Below are positions 21,089 to 21,496 of a stretch of DNA of 21,496 nt, in pieces. The notes below the pieces were generated by a model. The model had not been told where the DNA came from. It saw nothing but the letters and a program-made list of their open reading frames with translations, and searched no databases. The number at the start of each line of letters is the position of its first letter. The first letter of the stretch is position 1. The stretch is from a virus. Position numbers and translations under genes: made by a program. The DNA is taken from positions 1 to 21,496 of the IMG/VR virus record IMGVR_UViG_3300019880_000010; one strand, written 5' to 3'.

Positions 21089-21457
21089 TCAGCGGACTTC
21101 GGTGAAGATCCAGAATACGCCGTTCGAATTGGTGATCTGGACGGTGCCGCCTGCGGTGATGAGGTAGGTCCCCTCGAACTTCGTCTGGTTGAATCCGGTG
21201 CCCATGAGTTCGTTGACTACCAGGTTCCCGGCGATCTTGACGATGAAGTTCGAGGCGAACTCGGTGTAGGTCGCGCCGATCTTGATGCGGGTGATCCGGG
21301 CCGGGAGGTCAAAGACGTTGTCGCCAGAGCCGGAGATGGTGAAGATCGCGGGCAGCGTGGTTGGTGGCGGGGTGGACGGCGAGGTGGGGGAGCTTCCGCC
21401 GCCGCACGCGGGCAGAAGTAGGGCGACCGACAGCAAGCCCGGCAGCATCTTGTTCAT
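21089..21457 (-). CDS. Lipoprotein of unknown function, first gene of the integrase operon
   Basis: A 122-residue protein with a clear ribosome-binding site (AAGGAG, 6 bases before ATG 21455-21457). MNKMLPGLLSVALLLPACGG has a lipobox LPAC with C18 as the lipidation site, followed by a Gly/Ser/Thr/Pro-rich linker. The mature domain is all-beta: IFTISGSGDNVFDLPARITR, FIVKIAGNLVVNELMGTGF and VQITNSNGVFWIFTEVR. Similar small beta lipoproteins are common in environmental high-GC bacteria. Being 5 bp upstream of int, it may be expressed in the lysogen; a surface or superinfection-exclusion role is a reasonable guess only. The 39 bases upstream, to the window end, hold only its ribosome-binding site. 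Confidence 0.8.
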   Translation of the reverse strand: MNKMLPGLLSVALLLPACGGGSSPTSPSTPPPTTLPAIFTISGSGDNVFDLPARITRIKIGATYTEFASNFIVKIAGNLVVNELMGTGFNQTKFEGTYLITAGGTVQITNSNGVFWIFTEVR

Positions 21458-21496
21458 GATCGTCTCCTTGGAGGGAGGGTGGAATCCTACGCCTCT

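Noticed and set aside
20130-21167. Plus-strand 345-aa frame opposite the integrase
   Set aside because: Antisense shadow; the integrase has all catalytic motifs.

Overview
The window is a single high-GC (clearly G+C-rich throughout) tailed-phage or prophage segment: the head and tail morphogenesis arm of a temperate, siphovirus-like phage (Caudoviricetes), followed by the start of its integration module. The DNA packaging and portal block follows the lambda plan (Nu1-like small terminase, gpA-like large terminase, gpW-like connector, gpB-like portal). The capsid gene is of the prohead protease/major capsid fusion type with a Mu gpT-like capsid half. The tail block has a tail tube, a gpG/gpGT pair made by -1 frameshifting, a tape measure and a very short tail-tip set, so a long non-contractile tail is expected. 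Host identity is not visible directly. The GC content and the lipoprotein style (lipobox followed by a Gly/Ser/Thr/Pro linker) would fit a soil or groundwater bacterium such as Rokubacteria, Acidobacteria or a deltaproteobacterial group; that is an inference only.

Layout. 1-4913 (+): packaging (terS partial, terL, two small genes), an unexpected signal-peptide protein, gpW-like connector, portal. 4914-7864 (+): seven small or medium genes inserted between portal and protease, including an Ig/transthyretin-like protein and a protein made of 22-residue tandem repeats. 7868-10584 (+): protease/major capsid fusion carrying an N-terminal winged-helix segment, then a DUF2190-type capsid cement protein. 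10603-12123 (+): head-tail joining genes and a C2H2-type small protein. 12133-18860 (+): tail tube, a beta-rich structural protein, gpG/gpGT with a full frameshift signal, tape measure, tail hub-like protein and three small tail-tip or fibre proteins. 18857-19408 (-): a secreted or membrane protein converging on the tail operon. About 19340-19488: a short, palindrome-rich stretch that looks like attP, ending in a sequence matching the 3' end of a tRNA-Ser gene. 19489-21457 (-): lipoprotein, tyrosine integrase, and a small protein joining an integrase-like arm-binding domain to a GIY-YIG nuclease domain.

The plus-strand genes are packed with ATGA, GTGA or 1-bp overlaps, so the whole 2-18860 block is probably one late operon with translational coupling. 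The three minus-strand genes (lipoprotein 5 bp before integrase; integrase overlapping the GIY-YIG gene by 4 bp) also look like one transcript. No lysis genes, repressor, replication genes, rRNA, complete tRNA or CRISPR array are in the window.

The items most worth following are the integrase-coupled arm-domain/GIY-YIG protein beside the probable attP, and the C7/G7 hairpin joining the winged-helix segment to the capsid protease fusion.
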